This document shows, in pieces, positions 42,902-54,503 of a stretch of DNA of 64,000 nt (the stretch's first letter is position 1; each line of letters begins with the position of its first letter). The stretch is from Hemileia vastatrix (Eukaryota > Basidiomycota > Pucciniomycetes > Pucciniales > Zaghouaniaceae): contig JASXTE010000003.1 in assembly GCA_030280995.1 (NCBI GenBank), positions 1,674,001 to 1,738,000 on the forward strand, given 5' to 3'. Position numbers and translations under genes: made by a program. The notes under the pieces were generated by a model. It did no database searches and was not told the origin of the DNA. It saw nothing but the letters and a program-made list of their open reading frames with translations.

Positions 42902-45900
42902 TTAACGCTTAGCAAATCTTTTGGTTAAGAAATTGACTGCCAAGATAACTGCAAGCATGTTAAAAATGGCAAATGCTATCATAATAACCAAATCTCTCCA
43001 CCTGTCACTGTAGCTGATTTCTAGAGCATTATAAACTTTTAACGAGGACGAAACGAAAAACAAAGATATTAGATGCCTATTCTTGGAGGCAAAAAGATTT
43101 TATGAAAATCGGCAACTTACAATCATCGCCAATTCTGTAATTGCAATACCTGCAGTTGGAGGTATCGTTAAGATTTTCAATATATCCTCCTGCCCTATTC
43201 AAGAAATTTTGGGCGTATGCAACACAGCTCTGCCCAGAGGGAGGATTAAATGCGTATCTAGTTATAATCAGAAATAATGTCAACACATAATCTAATATAA
43301 TTCTTGCAGCACAAAACAGTTCAAAAAGCTTACAATTCGGAAGGTTTGCATGTTATGGGCAAATCGTGAAGCTCGTTTACAACAAGTCCAGAGATCAAGC
43401 GAGTGAATGGATTGAGGGGATACATCCCTAAAGTGATCATAACAAAACAAAACATAGAGTGTGAGTTCCAAAGCATGACTTTCGTAATGAAAAGGGGTTT
43501 TATTTATACATGACCGCCAAAATTTAGGTAACTGGGGTTTGGAGATAGTGACACCACAAAACACATTCATCACAATCAACAGTGGACTATTGAGCAGACT
43601 TGAAATGACGAAAGAAGGTGAAATAGCGGCTAAAAGTTGCCCCAGAGTAAAAGAAAATACTTCTGTCGCCAGGAGCACTAACAGATAAGTAGTTTTACAA
43701 CAACCTTAGCATAACAGGAATTTCAAAGAGCCCCGAAAATAAAATTAAAAGTCTTACTGAGATATGTATAACCAGCTCTAGAGGCTGCAGTCTGGAAACC
43801 ATTCGGAAAGTACCAAATAAGAAAGTAAACTGTTGTGCACAATATTGTGTACGGAACTTCCGCAATCATTTGAGAAATCCCAAAAACGGTTTCAGAATAC
43901 ATCTTCGAGGACGCTTCCCGGATAAAGATACCTCGGCTGTCGATGAAAGTCGCTTGCACTTGAATAACGATCTGATTTGATACCATGAGAAACCATTTTA
44001 TTAACATCTGGCATTAAAAGCTTACCAGAGTTGGCATTATGCTGGCCATGAAGATGCCAAAGACACGATATTGAAGATCTGCGGATGAATTTCCAATCTG
44101 AAGGAAGGTTAAGCCAGTGAAAAGGGAGACGAAGATATGGTTTATCAGTCTGGACAATTGGTACTGAGCGTTTCTATAATACTGTAGGTTGGTCCTTCGA
44201 AGGACAAATTTGAGTTGAGTGGCGAAAGAAGTAGCATCTGAAATGTCATTCCCGTATCAATAAGTTTTTAAATTTCATGTCAATTAAATGAAACTGACAT
44301 TGTAGCTTTTTTTCAGAAAAATCACCGCCATTGTCATGAGACATCTTTTTCAGGCGCAATATTTCTTGCTTGTTAGCTTCATGTTCCTCTGATTCCAACC
44401 ATCGGTCACCCCAATCTTTATCGCCAATAGGTTTAGCCATTCCCGCCCCAATAGCCTCAAGCATAAATTCAGCTGGGTTGGCACCATCTGGACATCTGGC
44501 CCCATTTTTTTCAAAATAGGAGCGAACAACATGTGAATCTTTGCCAATGTCGCCAAAGTAAACACACTTTCCACCTCGTTGTAGCAAAAGTAATCGATCA
44601 AAATTTTCAAACAAAAGGGCGTTAGGTTGATGAATAGTGCAGCTATTTCAAATCAAAAAGCATGAACAAGGGGGCTCAAGGATAAAATGGTGATAAGAAA
44701 AATGAGCCGACAGGATAGATTGCCCTGTTGAAGCCAACTTTTTCAAAAAGCGAACAATATTGAATGCACTTTGCCCATCAAGGCCCGAAGTTGGCTCTGT
44801 TGATGAGCGGAAGATTATTGTGGTTGTTAGGATAATTTTATAGTTTTTCAAACCAATTCCTTTTTCTTACCATCCAAGAATAGCAATAACTCAGGCTTTG
44901 CCGCCAACTCTACTCCAATAGTCACCCGCTTACGAGCCTCACCATCCAGCCCACAACCTGGAAATCCGATCATGGCTGAAGAAAGTATTACATCAGAACT
45001 GGTCAAAAAAATCTCTCAAGGAATTATTCATACCATCTGCTAAATCTTCCATTTCCAATAACTGTATAACTTCTTCTACATATGTGTCCTTTTCTTCCTG
45101 ACTGACTTCTGCAGGTTGACGCAGATAGGCAGAAAACCGAAATGCTTCGCGCACAGTAGTGGTCCATTCATGAACATCTTGTTGCTCACCTGAAAATGAA
45201 ACACTGGAATAAGGATTTGAATCCTTTTTGGAATGAATAAAGCTTGGGTCGCATACAATAAGCGGTTCCTCGTTGGAAATCCACTCCTGGAGCTTTTCCA
45301 TCTATGCACATTTCACCCCCCACAACCCCCTATTTTCAAAACTCAACCAATCAGCTATGAGATGATCCAAAACGTCGGAGGCAGAAAATACTAACAATTG
45401 TTTTTCGACCCGCCAACACGTCAAGTAAAGTGGTTTTGCCAGCCCCTAAATATCCAAAGCGGTGAATTATTGTTTAAGATATCATCCAACAAAAGCGTTA
45501 TTGTATGGACTTACCAGAAGCACCCATGAGGGCTGTCATAGTACCCGGCTTAACATAGCCAAAAACTTCACTTAAAAGTCTCTTTTGGCCTCCAGGGACA
45601 GGAACATCGTATGTTAAATTTTCCCATGTGAAGGGCTTGCTGTTTTGAGTTAGGTTACTTAGATTTTGGTCAGTCTGGCCTAAACGCCAGCTCTTTTTAC
45701 GAGCTTGAAGTTCCCCATTTAATTTTTTGAGCTTGCTATTTTCCTTAGCAAACACCTGTATGGTTGGGGATCCTGCCCCTAGAGGTAGCTTCTCCATAGC
45801 AAGAAACTGAAGAAATAAAAAACTAAAGAAGTAGGCGATCTGGGAATTCCCATGGTTAAGTATATAATCCAAGTAAAACATATTAATGACCAAAAACAGA

Positions 45901-48900
45901 CCTGTATGGCGAAATTGCGCCAAATATGACTTGGGTTATATTGAAATGAGATGGAGATATAATCTGCTCCAGATATGATTGAATTCCCTGGTTTAGATCC
46001 CAAAAGAGCACAAACTTGATTGGGGCCTAAACTGGAAGGATACTCTGGGCCATTGGGGACAATGTTCGACCCGATACATTGACTTCCAAATAAATAAAAC
46101 TCAGGATCAAAAATTGATGAAAGAGTTTGTTTGACTTACACATTCTTATTGCGAAACTCATTCTCTATCAAAGCCGCAAAAGAATAAGCTACAGGATTAA
46201 AATAATACATCTAACAAGTTCGAAATACAAATTAGGATGAATTATTAAGCTTTTTTCATGAGGCACGCTTGAACGTACCCAGTGCAGCCAGCGCTTCATT
46301 GCAAATACAGCTAAATATTTGTTGGGTATTAGTTCGTTTTCCAAATGAATTCTTGGGCAAATTAGCTTACGAATCACGTAGCCACTGTATAAAATCATAC
46401 CGACCAATAATATACTTGACATTCGACTTGCAGTGCTAAAACTGGAATGGATACTGCCTAATAGTCTAAAAAACGCAGAGAGAACCATCGATCCAGAAAG
46501 CATGAGAATGAAAAAGGTAAAAAAGGCTTTTGCGCTGCTTTCTAATCCTGACAAGAAATATACCTATCAAGTCCAAATTATCAGCTGGGGTGAGCTGGTA
46601 CCGTTAATTGAGAATACCACTTACCAGATTGCAGAAAATGAATGTTCGGAATGTGATAAATGGTATATCTACCAGTGATGCAGCTAGAGCTAAGGCTCCT
46701 GGTCTAAAAAAGCAAAAAGAGTTCTGTTTCCACATGATCGGTCGACCTGACATTTGACTTGAATTCCCAGATTTTCCAAATTATTAATATCGCTTGCTGG
46801 AAAAAATGAAATTTATTATCGCACTTACATTGGAAGTTCGTTAAAAGCTAAATCATTCTTATAACCTTTAGTGACACAAGACGGGAAAAAAATCAAGAGA
46901 AAAAAACTTACCAGTGTAAGCATTAAAAAGGAGAGCAGAGAAAATTAATCCCCCTCGAGGAAATATAGTTTCTGATGTATCTTCGAGTCTCAAAAATGCG
47001 GTGCCAAGGATGAGGGCCGAACCCCAAGAAGTGAGGTATCCCATGTGGAATCCCAACTTGTCTTGCATTCTAATTTGAATCTGACGTTTGATCAATGCTA
47101 CCAGCTGATAATAAAACGAAACTGTGTATGGTGACTAGATCCCACCACAAAAATGCAAGTTGGTGTAAGTGCATCATCAAGTATAAGTTTCAATTTTGAT
47201 AAAAAACCTTTGCGCTGGTGCCTTTCATTTTAGTGTCTTGGACTGCTGCTTTGAATTCCTCCTGGTACCTGGGCTCAGTACGGGTAAATCGTTTGTATTC
47301 CTGTAATTCATCTTTCATCCTCCTGGCAATATCGCTTTTCAAGTACGCCTGTTCCATTTCCTCAGCTGTCTGGGGAACTGTTTCTGGATCTACGCCGTCT
47401 GCAATCTGCCTAACATTCTGGTCAGTGCAGCCAGCCAGATAATCAGCAGTTGTTTGGCGGGGTAAATCTTTGTAGCCTAATGAGATCATATATTGTCGCG
47501 CTTCTTTAGCGGGACCAAAGTAAACTTCTCTCCCTTCATAAATAAGCAAAACTTTATCAAAGCAATTATAAATGCCTTCTCCAGCTTGATATAGACAAAC
47601 CATCATGGAAGTCTTGAAAAGATCAGTGACAATGCGGAGAGACTTGGCATAAGCAAGCGCAGCAGAGGCATCAAGCCCTCTAGTACTATTATCCCATGAA
47701 AGAACACAAGCACGAGTAGCCATCATTTCAGCAATGGAAACTCTCTTTCTTTCTCCTCCTGAAACTCCACGAAATTCAGCGTTACCAACAACTAAGAGTT
47801 TAATGATAAACACATCAGAAAAGGTTAGAAGACATTAAAAGAAAGCCAGAAAACTCAACTAGTATCGCGAGTATGACTGATTCCTAGCATCGTGAGAAAC
47901 ACGTTTAAAACCTCTTTAACGTATTCTTTTCGGCTGATTCCCGCAATACGAGTGTGAGGAGTCTTTGTTTCAAGTGCAAATGTAAGAGTTTGTGCCACCG
48001 TTAAGGTAGGATGGTGAACGTCATCCTAGATTTATGAAAAATGATCAATTAAATTATTATGCGCCTTACAAAAAAAAGAAGAAAAAAAAATGAATCCAGT
48101 CAAATCACCTCCTGATTGTAAACAACCTCTCCCTTATATCTTTTGCCTACAATAACAGAATCGATCCCACCGTATTCAACAGTTCCACTGACGGCCTCAT
48201 AGCCCATACGTTGATTGGTTGCAACCTTTAAAAAAGTCGAGCAACCAGCTCCTTGTCGTCCCAAGACAAGACACATCTCTCCTGGCTTGACACAACCGAA
48301 AAAATTGTTTAACAAATTCCTCACGTTTTTCCCTTTTTCCATCCACATCAAAAGGAGAAACACGGGGCTGATGAAATCAAGAAAAACCAAAAATAAAATA
48401 GAAATAAGCAACCCTAGACATGAGTTGTGCGCGCTGTATATTTAAATAAACTGACGCGAGAAGAAATTGAAAAGTGGCATCAAGAAAAGTGATGATGTTC
48501 AGCTTGACAGATCCCTGACCAACAACGGTCATATTTTCCCAAGTAACACCAATGTGTTTATAATGGTGACCCTCAGCAACTTGTTGAGTGAGTTGTCCCC
48601 GCTGAGAAAAGTAAAAAGATATGAATAGTTAGCTCTTTAAATTGACTTTAAACTGAGGCTATTTCTTTTTTTACCAGATAGCCCAGAAGATCGAATTCCT
48701 CGCCACCTTTTTCCACGTCGGTTATTCTTACGGTTCTAATAAAAAATAGAAAAATTTAAATAAAAAGGATCTTATCAACATCAAAAATCGCCGAACCACA
48801 TTTTTTTTATATTAGGAAATATTAGAAAATGAATAATAATGTACGAGGTTTTGGTCAATTGTCGGTTCAGCTGGTGAAACTGTTGCTCTGCTTTTTTTAA

Positions 48901-49084
48901 ATTCGATTCCCCCTCTTGTAAAGATTGAAAGTCCTGGTCATTCCCTCTCTGACCATCTAGGAATTTTGAGTGGTTCAGAGAATGATCTTTCACTTCTTGA
49001 TTTGTAATATTAGACAATGCACGGTCAGCAATATGAAGGTGTTCACACAATACTTTTCCTTCAACGTTTGCTGAGCTTTCTAGC
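42902..49084 (-). CDS. PDR/CDR-type ABC transporter (ABCG family, full size), many exons
   Basis: A host gene in at least a dozen exons on the minus strand, from ATG 49,084 to TAA 42,902. The order NBD1-TMD1-NBD2-TMD2 is that of fungal pleiotropic drug resistance pumps. NBD1 has Walker [10 protein letters not shown] (Lys replaced by Cys, as usual in fungal PDR NBD1; about 48,250), signature [10 protein letters not shown] and Walker [12 protein letters not shown] (about 47,690). TMD1 contains the SGRPI.WK and FRP.ALALA blocks. [15 protein letters not shown] segment leads to the extracellular loop with Cys residues. NBD2 has [12 protein letters not shown] across an intron (45,520 and 45,450), degenerate signature [11 protein letters not shown] and EPTSGLDG (about 44,790). 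TMD2 ends [10 protein letters not shown]. The family exports lipids and hydrophobic drugs at the plasma membrane. No stop or frameshift was noticed in conserved blocks. Exact exon limits were not all fixed; the exon 1/2 phase near 48,845/48,735 is unclear. Confidence 0.9.
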
Positions 49085-50169
49085 ATTATGGAAAAAACAA
49101 TGGGTATTTGAGAAACAGTAATAATTAGTCAAATGTATTGGATGGACTAATTTTTAGCACTATGTAAAAATAAACCAGGTAGCACTTTTTCGTGAAGAAA
49201 GAAACAGGGAGACGAATCCTCAATTATCAATCTTTATATATTCTGATCTTACTGCATGCACATTCCGAAGGCTTATAAATCGGCTTGATTGTGTTAACTC
49301 TATTAGTTTTTTGAAAAAGTATTTGCACAAAGATGGCAGTTTTCTGATCTCCCCTCCCTCCCCAAAACATGAATTTAGATCAGGTGACCTATTCTCGTGG
49401 AGGGGGAAGGAAGATAAGAAACCCTTAAGCTTTTTACAAATAGCTGTTGCTTGATGAAATCTTCGGGAGGAGTATGTCCTTTCTGACACCGAGAGCTTCC
49501 GTTCATCTTTTAAATGTTTAGTATCTCTCTTTTTAAAACGATGAGGTGTATTAGTAAATCCACAGTTAATGTTTATATGTTGTTCAATAAGGCTAATATT
49601 TTTAATTTGGGGTATTAAAGTTGGAAATTCACCATTAATTAAAAGTTATTTCCTACCTCAAAACCGCAACAGGGAACTCAAATTTAATTATTAGTAAAAG
49701 GGGGGTTTTCGTGCAAGAATGCATTATATAAAAAACCAAATCATTGATGATTTGATGGCAAAAAGGGGGATTTTGAAATGTAAATTTTGGTACAAACAGA
49801 CTATCTTTGTTGTAAAATTTCAATCATTAAGTCTCAAAATTTTAAAATATTTCCAAAACTGAACCCCCCTTTTTCAATATAAATGTAAGTACCCCAAAAA
49901 ACCAAATAATTTAGGCTTACATGTTTGCATTTTCTTTTTTTTTTACTGTTATGGAACCCACAAATCAAACCTGCAACAAGACATGCTTTCACATGCATTC
50001 CTTCTCTCATCTTTTCAGGAATTCTATTTGCGATCCCAAAAGGCTTGAGGTTGGTTTTTTTTTTAAATTTCTTACAATCTCACCTAGCTAGGGACATGAA
50101 GACATGGAGGACAAAGTAGGCTAGGTGACTAAGGGGTGGTTGCGGTTGAGTTGCCTCTCATCCTCCGCC
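49085..50169. other. Upstream region of the ABC gene
   Basis: About 1.1 kb with no supported gene. A weak foldback at 49,696-49,873 has ends AAAAGGGGGGTT and AACCCCCCTTTT. It could be a decayed MITE or chance. The rest should include the ABC promoter; no motif was identified. Confidence 0.4.
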
Positions 50170-50304
50170 AAAAGCATTCACAAGCGTCAAGCTAAACCCC
50201 CTTTCTCTTAGATAACTTCAATTCAGCTTTGCCAAGAAGCGAGGCTGGACTGAATCGAAATTACTTTAGTGAAGGGGTTTAGTTCGACGCTTGTGAATGC
50301 TTTT
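50170..50304. mobile_element. Foldback MITE, 135 bp with 31-bp inverted ends
   Basis: The first 31 bases (from AAAAGCATTCACAAGCGTC) and the last 31 (50,274-50,304) are inverted copies with two mismatches. The interior continues the pairing (TAACTTCAATTCAG against CTGAATCGAAATTA), so the whole unit can fold into one hairpin. No target duplication is clear. Confidence 0.75.
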
Positions 50305-51106
50305 AATGGAATTGGCAGCACTTCTAAAATTAGTATGTGGTGATTACCATATGTGCCAATCTTGTCACATCATTGTAATACATATATGCTCTCATATAAA
50401 AAAACTCAGTAGATAGATACAGTTTTTGTAGGAAACATTTTGGCTAAAACACAATTTTTGAAGAAAATTTTACCCCTGCGCAAAACATTTTGGCGCCTTT
50501 GAATCTTTTTGTGATTTAAGCTTGCGATTAGTTCAGTATCAGCAGCTTTTCAGCAAAGCTGGCCCATCTATCCACCCTCCAAGGCCTATGCCAGCTAAAA
50601 GGATGATAACACAGCCAACAAAGTAGAGGAATGAGTTAGAAATCAAGATATTATTAGTAACACAAAAAAAAACATAAAAAAGAAACAATAGCTAAGAAGA
50701 TTCAAAATAACAAATGAAATGGAAAGGAATATAATTCGGAGACAGCAAATCGAATGCAAGAGTCCATAATTCAGGAATTTGTATTGATCAACACTGTAAG
50801 TGCTTTTAATCTCAAAGAGCTAGCGGCTGGGTAGCCTTTCATTCCCCGCCATAAGTGTAGGCCAGCTGACCTAAACTCATACCAAAAACTAGACCAATAC
50901 CTTACACAGGTTCTAAAGAGGCATGGATTTGCAAAACTCCACATCAGGTTGGCTTCCCTGCATTATTGCTTATATGCCAAATCAATGCATAAATCTTGAA
51001 TTTGGTGCTCAAAGGGTATTTTGTAGAAATTTCCGTGACAGGCCTGATGATTTAAAATTAATATTTATGTTAGGTTTTGAAATGATTGTGGTGATAAGAA
51101 AGGCCG
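50305..51106. other. Spacer without a supported gene
   Basis: About 800 bp. A 95-codon frame (50,923-51,210) overlaps the hairpin array and shows no domain, so it is not annotated. Nothing else was seen. Confidence 0.4.
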
Positions 51107-51412
51107 CAGGGACTAACTCAACCTGGGCAAGGATAAAGATTGCAAGAGAGACGCGGGGAATAACTCTACCCGGTATAAGAGATAGACTGGGGAACAACTC
51201 TACCCAGTGAAATAATGAGGAATGGGGAATAACTCGACCCAATGAATTGAAAAGGCACGGGGAATAACTCTACCCGATAAGATGAAGAGGCGGGGAATAA
51301 CTCTACCCGACTTGAACAAAGCGGCGAGGAATAACTCTACTCGACTTGAAAGATGCGGCGAGGAATAACACAACTCGACTTTGATTTAAGTGGCGGGGAA
51401 TAACTCTACCCG
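51107..51412. repeat. Array of nine short hairpin units with covarying stems
   Basis: Nine 19-nt units start at 51,107, 51,154, 51,188, 51,223, 51,258, 51,291, 51,325, 51,359 and 51,394. After the first gap the spacing is 33-35 nt. Each unit is a 4-nt arm, an 11-nt centre (mostly GAATAACTCTA) and the exact complement of the arm. The arms are CAGG/CCTG once, CGGG/CCCG four times, TGGG/CCCA twice and CGAG/CTCG twice, so all nine pair perfectly although the arms differ. Unit 2 extends to six pairs. Spacers are purine-rich and not repeated exactly. The period is not a multiple of three, so it is not coding. Possible roles are structured RNA, dyad-symmetric protein sites or a palindrome-correcting minisatellite. 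Confidence 0.88.
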
Positions 51413-51459
51413 ACTTTACGATATGATTACGACGCGGGATGGAAGCGAAGGATCTCAGG

Positions 51460-51587
51460 CTGATGATAATTAGGAGCAAACAGAGATTGGTATATTTCAT
51501 GTTAGTAAGTAGAAAGAATGTAACATGAAATAATAATAAGAAACAGAATATAACATTACCTGATGATAATTAGAAGCAAACAGAGAT
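51460..51587 (+). repeat. Pair of 28-bp direct repeats exactly 100 bp apart
   Basis: CTGATGATAATTAG.AGC... occurs at 51,460-51,487 and 51,560-51,587 with one difference. Between them lies a small inverted repeat (TTTCATGTTA/TAACATGAAA). It sits just after the hairpin array. Confidence 0.8.
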
Positions 51588-51901
51588 AGCGAAAATAATG
51601 ATTGTCGCAATCTATGTATACTCTCGATTATCATCAGTATAGGTTTTAAAATTAATATAGGTTTTGATAAATTTAATGGAATTATGTTCACAGAAATATG
51701 TATTTTTTTTTTATGTAGCTGAATGAGTGACACATAATGACATTTTAGATGCTATATTAAATCAACATAATAATAATGATAAAATAGACAAGTTGTCCGA
51801 AGGAGACAACTAAGGAAATAGCTTAAAAGCTGACATTTATGTCTTGACACTAAGCACCAAGCAAGATATCCCTGATGGGGATATCCAGCACGAGTCAGGG
51901 A
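51588..51901. other. AT-rich spacer
   Basis: About 310 bp, AT-rich. A short inverted repeat GATATCC...GGATATC lies near 51,868-51,885. No gene was seen. Confidence 0.35.
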
Positions 51902-52361
51902 TATTGTAGGAAGGGACATAAGGATAGAAAAATGTGTGTAAGAAAAATATGTGTAAGGAAAATATGTGCAAAAAAATTATGTGAGAAAAATAAGTGTAAG
52001 AAAAATATCTTGCAACCATGGGAAATTTTATTTATTTATTTTTTTTTCTCCAAAAAGAAGATTTTTTATTTCATTTTTCATCTTTTATTTTTTTCTGTTC
52101 TTTTACAATTTTTTTTTTTTAAAAAAAATTAAAAAAAGGTAAAAAAACAGAAAATAAAGTAAAAAATAAAAAAATGAATATAAAAAATCATTTTTTTGAG
52201 AAAAAATAAAAAACAAAATTTCCCATGGTTGCAACTTTTTTTTTCTTACACTTATTTCTCATGCATTTTTTTTTTTTTGCACATATTTTCCTTACACTTA
52301 TTTTTCTCCCACATATTTTTCTTACCCAAATTTTTCTATCCTTATGTCCCTCCCTACAATA
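51902..52361. mobile_element. Foldback element, ~460 bp, long AT-rich inverted ends
   Basis: The left arm (TATTGTAGGAAGGGACATAA from 51,902) and the right arm (inverted, ending 52,361) match over about 130 bp, including CAACCATGGGAAATTT. Each arm carries several copies of a ~15-bp unit (GTAAGAAAAATATGT). The centre is poly-A/T. It is non-coding. It abuts the 52,360 repeat, so the two may belong together. Confidence 0.75.
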
Positions 52362-52680
52362 GGGGGTATCAATGTTCAGGGATCCGCAATTAGGGATCAG
52401 TAATTTTTTTTCCTGGGATCAGACATTATTAATTGCGGAAGATTCTTATCCACTAGCCCTAGGGCTAGTGGATAAGAAATCCACGATAATGCATTATCCC
52501 GCCTCTTATACCCCAATTACCATTCCTAATTCCTGATCCCAAACTCATCTCATCCATGATGGATTTGCAAGAAAGTCACATGACTCATAATTGCTGATGC
52601 CATCCTTAAGTCTTTCCTCACTCTATGCTACTTAATTTTGGTGGCGAACACTTAAGTTTTTTCTCTATCTACACACCCCA
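52360..52680 (+). repeat. ~320-bp repeat R1, upstream of the transposase gene
   Basis: From TAGGGGGTATCAATGTTCAG to CTATCTACACACCC it matches 63,028-63,346 in the same orientation with scattered differences. It holds a perfect 36-bp palindrome at 52,443-52,478 with centre CCCTAGGG. It also has partly inverted ends (GGGGGTATCAA near 52,363, CTTATACCCC near 52,505). Confidence 0.88.
52443..52478. repeat. Perfect 36-bp palindrome
   Basis: Both 18-base halves (TTCTTATCCACTAGCCCT and its complement) match exactly. The copy in R2 (63,111-63,146) has a T-to-C change at the centre and further changes at the right edge. Confidence 0.9.
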
Positions 52681-52818
52681 ACTGCACATTTGGCGGTGAA
52701 TTCCCACTTCCCTCATCACATAACCCTTCCACCGGCAACAATGAAACACCTCTCTACTAGACGGCTACTTCACTCCACTATTAATGCCATCACTTTACTT
52801 TTAGTTCTCTACTATAAA

Positions 52819-53995
52819 TGTCAGCCTAAATATCCTTAGGACTGAGTATTTCTTATGCTTAAAATAAGATAACCTTAATTAGATTAAGCTTATATCTTAA
52901 AAATAAGGTTAAAATAATAATATATATTATTTTATTATATATATATATAATTATTATTCTATTATATAATTTATAATAGTTTAAATAGCTTATCCATGGC
53001 CTAATAATACTTATTAAGGTGTTAATGGAGTCATAATATACTTATCTTAAGTGATATGAAGTAATTATTGACATACATAAGCTTATATGTATACATAAAT
53101 CTCATATTCAGTGAAATATGCAGTATATTATGTATATTTAGGTATATAAGTGGGTTTTAGCCTCTTAATAGCCTATAACCTTTGTTTTTCTGCTTATTTT
53201 AGGTCATATGGACGAAATCAGTGAACTCACAACGCCTACAGAAGCATAGACACCTATATCAGGCGCATACACCCAGTTTGGACAACTAAAATTACTTCCT
53301 TGGATGGTTATTCACGGATTTATGGGTTGGAAGGATGTTTTTGGGTTAATGTGGATGCTTGGGGATGTTATTGGGGGCTTGGACATTTTATTTGTTTCCT
53401 TTATATACTTTTAGTTTCATTAAATCTCTTTTTGATCATTTATTTTACCTGTTTCTTTATGGTATCCACTTTTATCTGGGTTTTCTATTTATGGTATGAC
53501 TCTGTGTTATTATTAATAGTGATGGAGGGTCCTTACTGGAGGTCTGGGTGTTGAAACTGCTTGAAGTGGACGCCATGGGGAGGTGATGGGCCCTCACAGT
53601 GCTGTAATTTCCGGGGATAGCAGTGACATCATCTGGATTGAAGGTCTGTGCACTCCAGTGGATTTGGGTATAAGTAAGGAGGGATTTTGACGGTTTATTA
53701 TCATCATTCAATTACTACACTTCAAACAAACATTACACTACAATTATTAACATTCAGAAATATATTATAAAGCCCTTATAAATTGATATTATCTTTATAA
53801 TAGCTATAACTATATTTTATTCTTCTATTTTCCACCACTAGCACGCATTTAAATCCAAGTATTGTGAGTTTAATTTGAGTATAACTATTCTATTAGTCTT
53901 CCCCTGAGGTTTAATCACTAAATCATTTATTAATAAGTAGTAGGACCATAAAATAACACTATTATATCATACTTATATACTAGACTGTACTGACA
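52819..53995 (+). repeat. Gypsy-C 5' LTR (1,177 bp)
   Basis: It starts TGTCAGCC and ends TACTGACA. It contains a (TA)n-rich stretch near 52,930. Short frames inside it (for example 53,300-53,554) exist in both LTRs but show no domain. Confidence 0.95.
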
Positions 53996-53997
53996 AT

Positions 53998-54010
53998 TGG
54001 GGGTCTTTCC
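53998..54010 (+). other. Gypsy-C primer-binding site
   Basis: TGGGGGTCTTTCC begins two bases after the LTR, the same spacing as in gypsy-B. The tRNA was not identified. Confidence 0.6.
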
Positions 54011-54503
54011 TTATATTTTACTTATTATTTAGTATAAGCCTTGGGACGTGATTTTTACCTTAGTACAACTCAAAATTAACCAAATATTTGGGTCTGCTGC
54101 ATATTAGTGGGTCATCATAACTCCTTGATTGCGGAAAAGAACCCTTATAATAATTGTACTAATTTTTTATCATAAAAATTAGATATTTACAGTAGTAACT
54201 GTACCCAATATAAACCCAATTTCACTTGGTATTTGGACACCAATATAACACCCAATTAAATTGGTATTTGGCTAAAGCTTGGTAAGCTAATTATTCACCC
54301 TTATAGAGGTCTAGTTAAACTTATTATTATATTTTTAACAGATTTTTTCGAATTTTCTTATATTTTATTTAAATAAATAAAGATATAAATTCAGGGTAAG
54401 CTCCATTGCTTTTTATTAGTAATATAATTACTAATATCTTTTGTCTACTAATTCCACAGAGTTTTTCTTTTTGTAGACGTAAAATATTGTTATTCTGAAC
54501 AAT

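Noticed and set aside
49696..49873. Possible MITE with AAAAGGGGGG ends
   Set aside because: Only about 12 bp of inverted homopolymer-like ends and no TSD, so it could be chance; kept only as a remark.
50923..51210. 95-codon plus-strand frame
   Set aside because: No domain or splice context, and it runs into the hairpin array; likely chance.
51107..51412. Hairpin array as a CRISPR array or as a repeat protein (minus-strand frames with recurring RVIP)
   Set aside because: Repeats are only 19 nt with 14-16-nt spacers, in a eukaryotic sequence without cas genes. The 33-35-nt period is not a multiple of three, so no constant protein repeat is encoded.
53300..53711. Frames of 79-134 codons in both gypsy-C LTRs
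   Set aside because: Identical in both LTRs only because the LTRs are young copies; no domain, opposite strands overlap, no start context.
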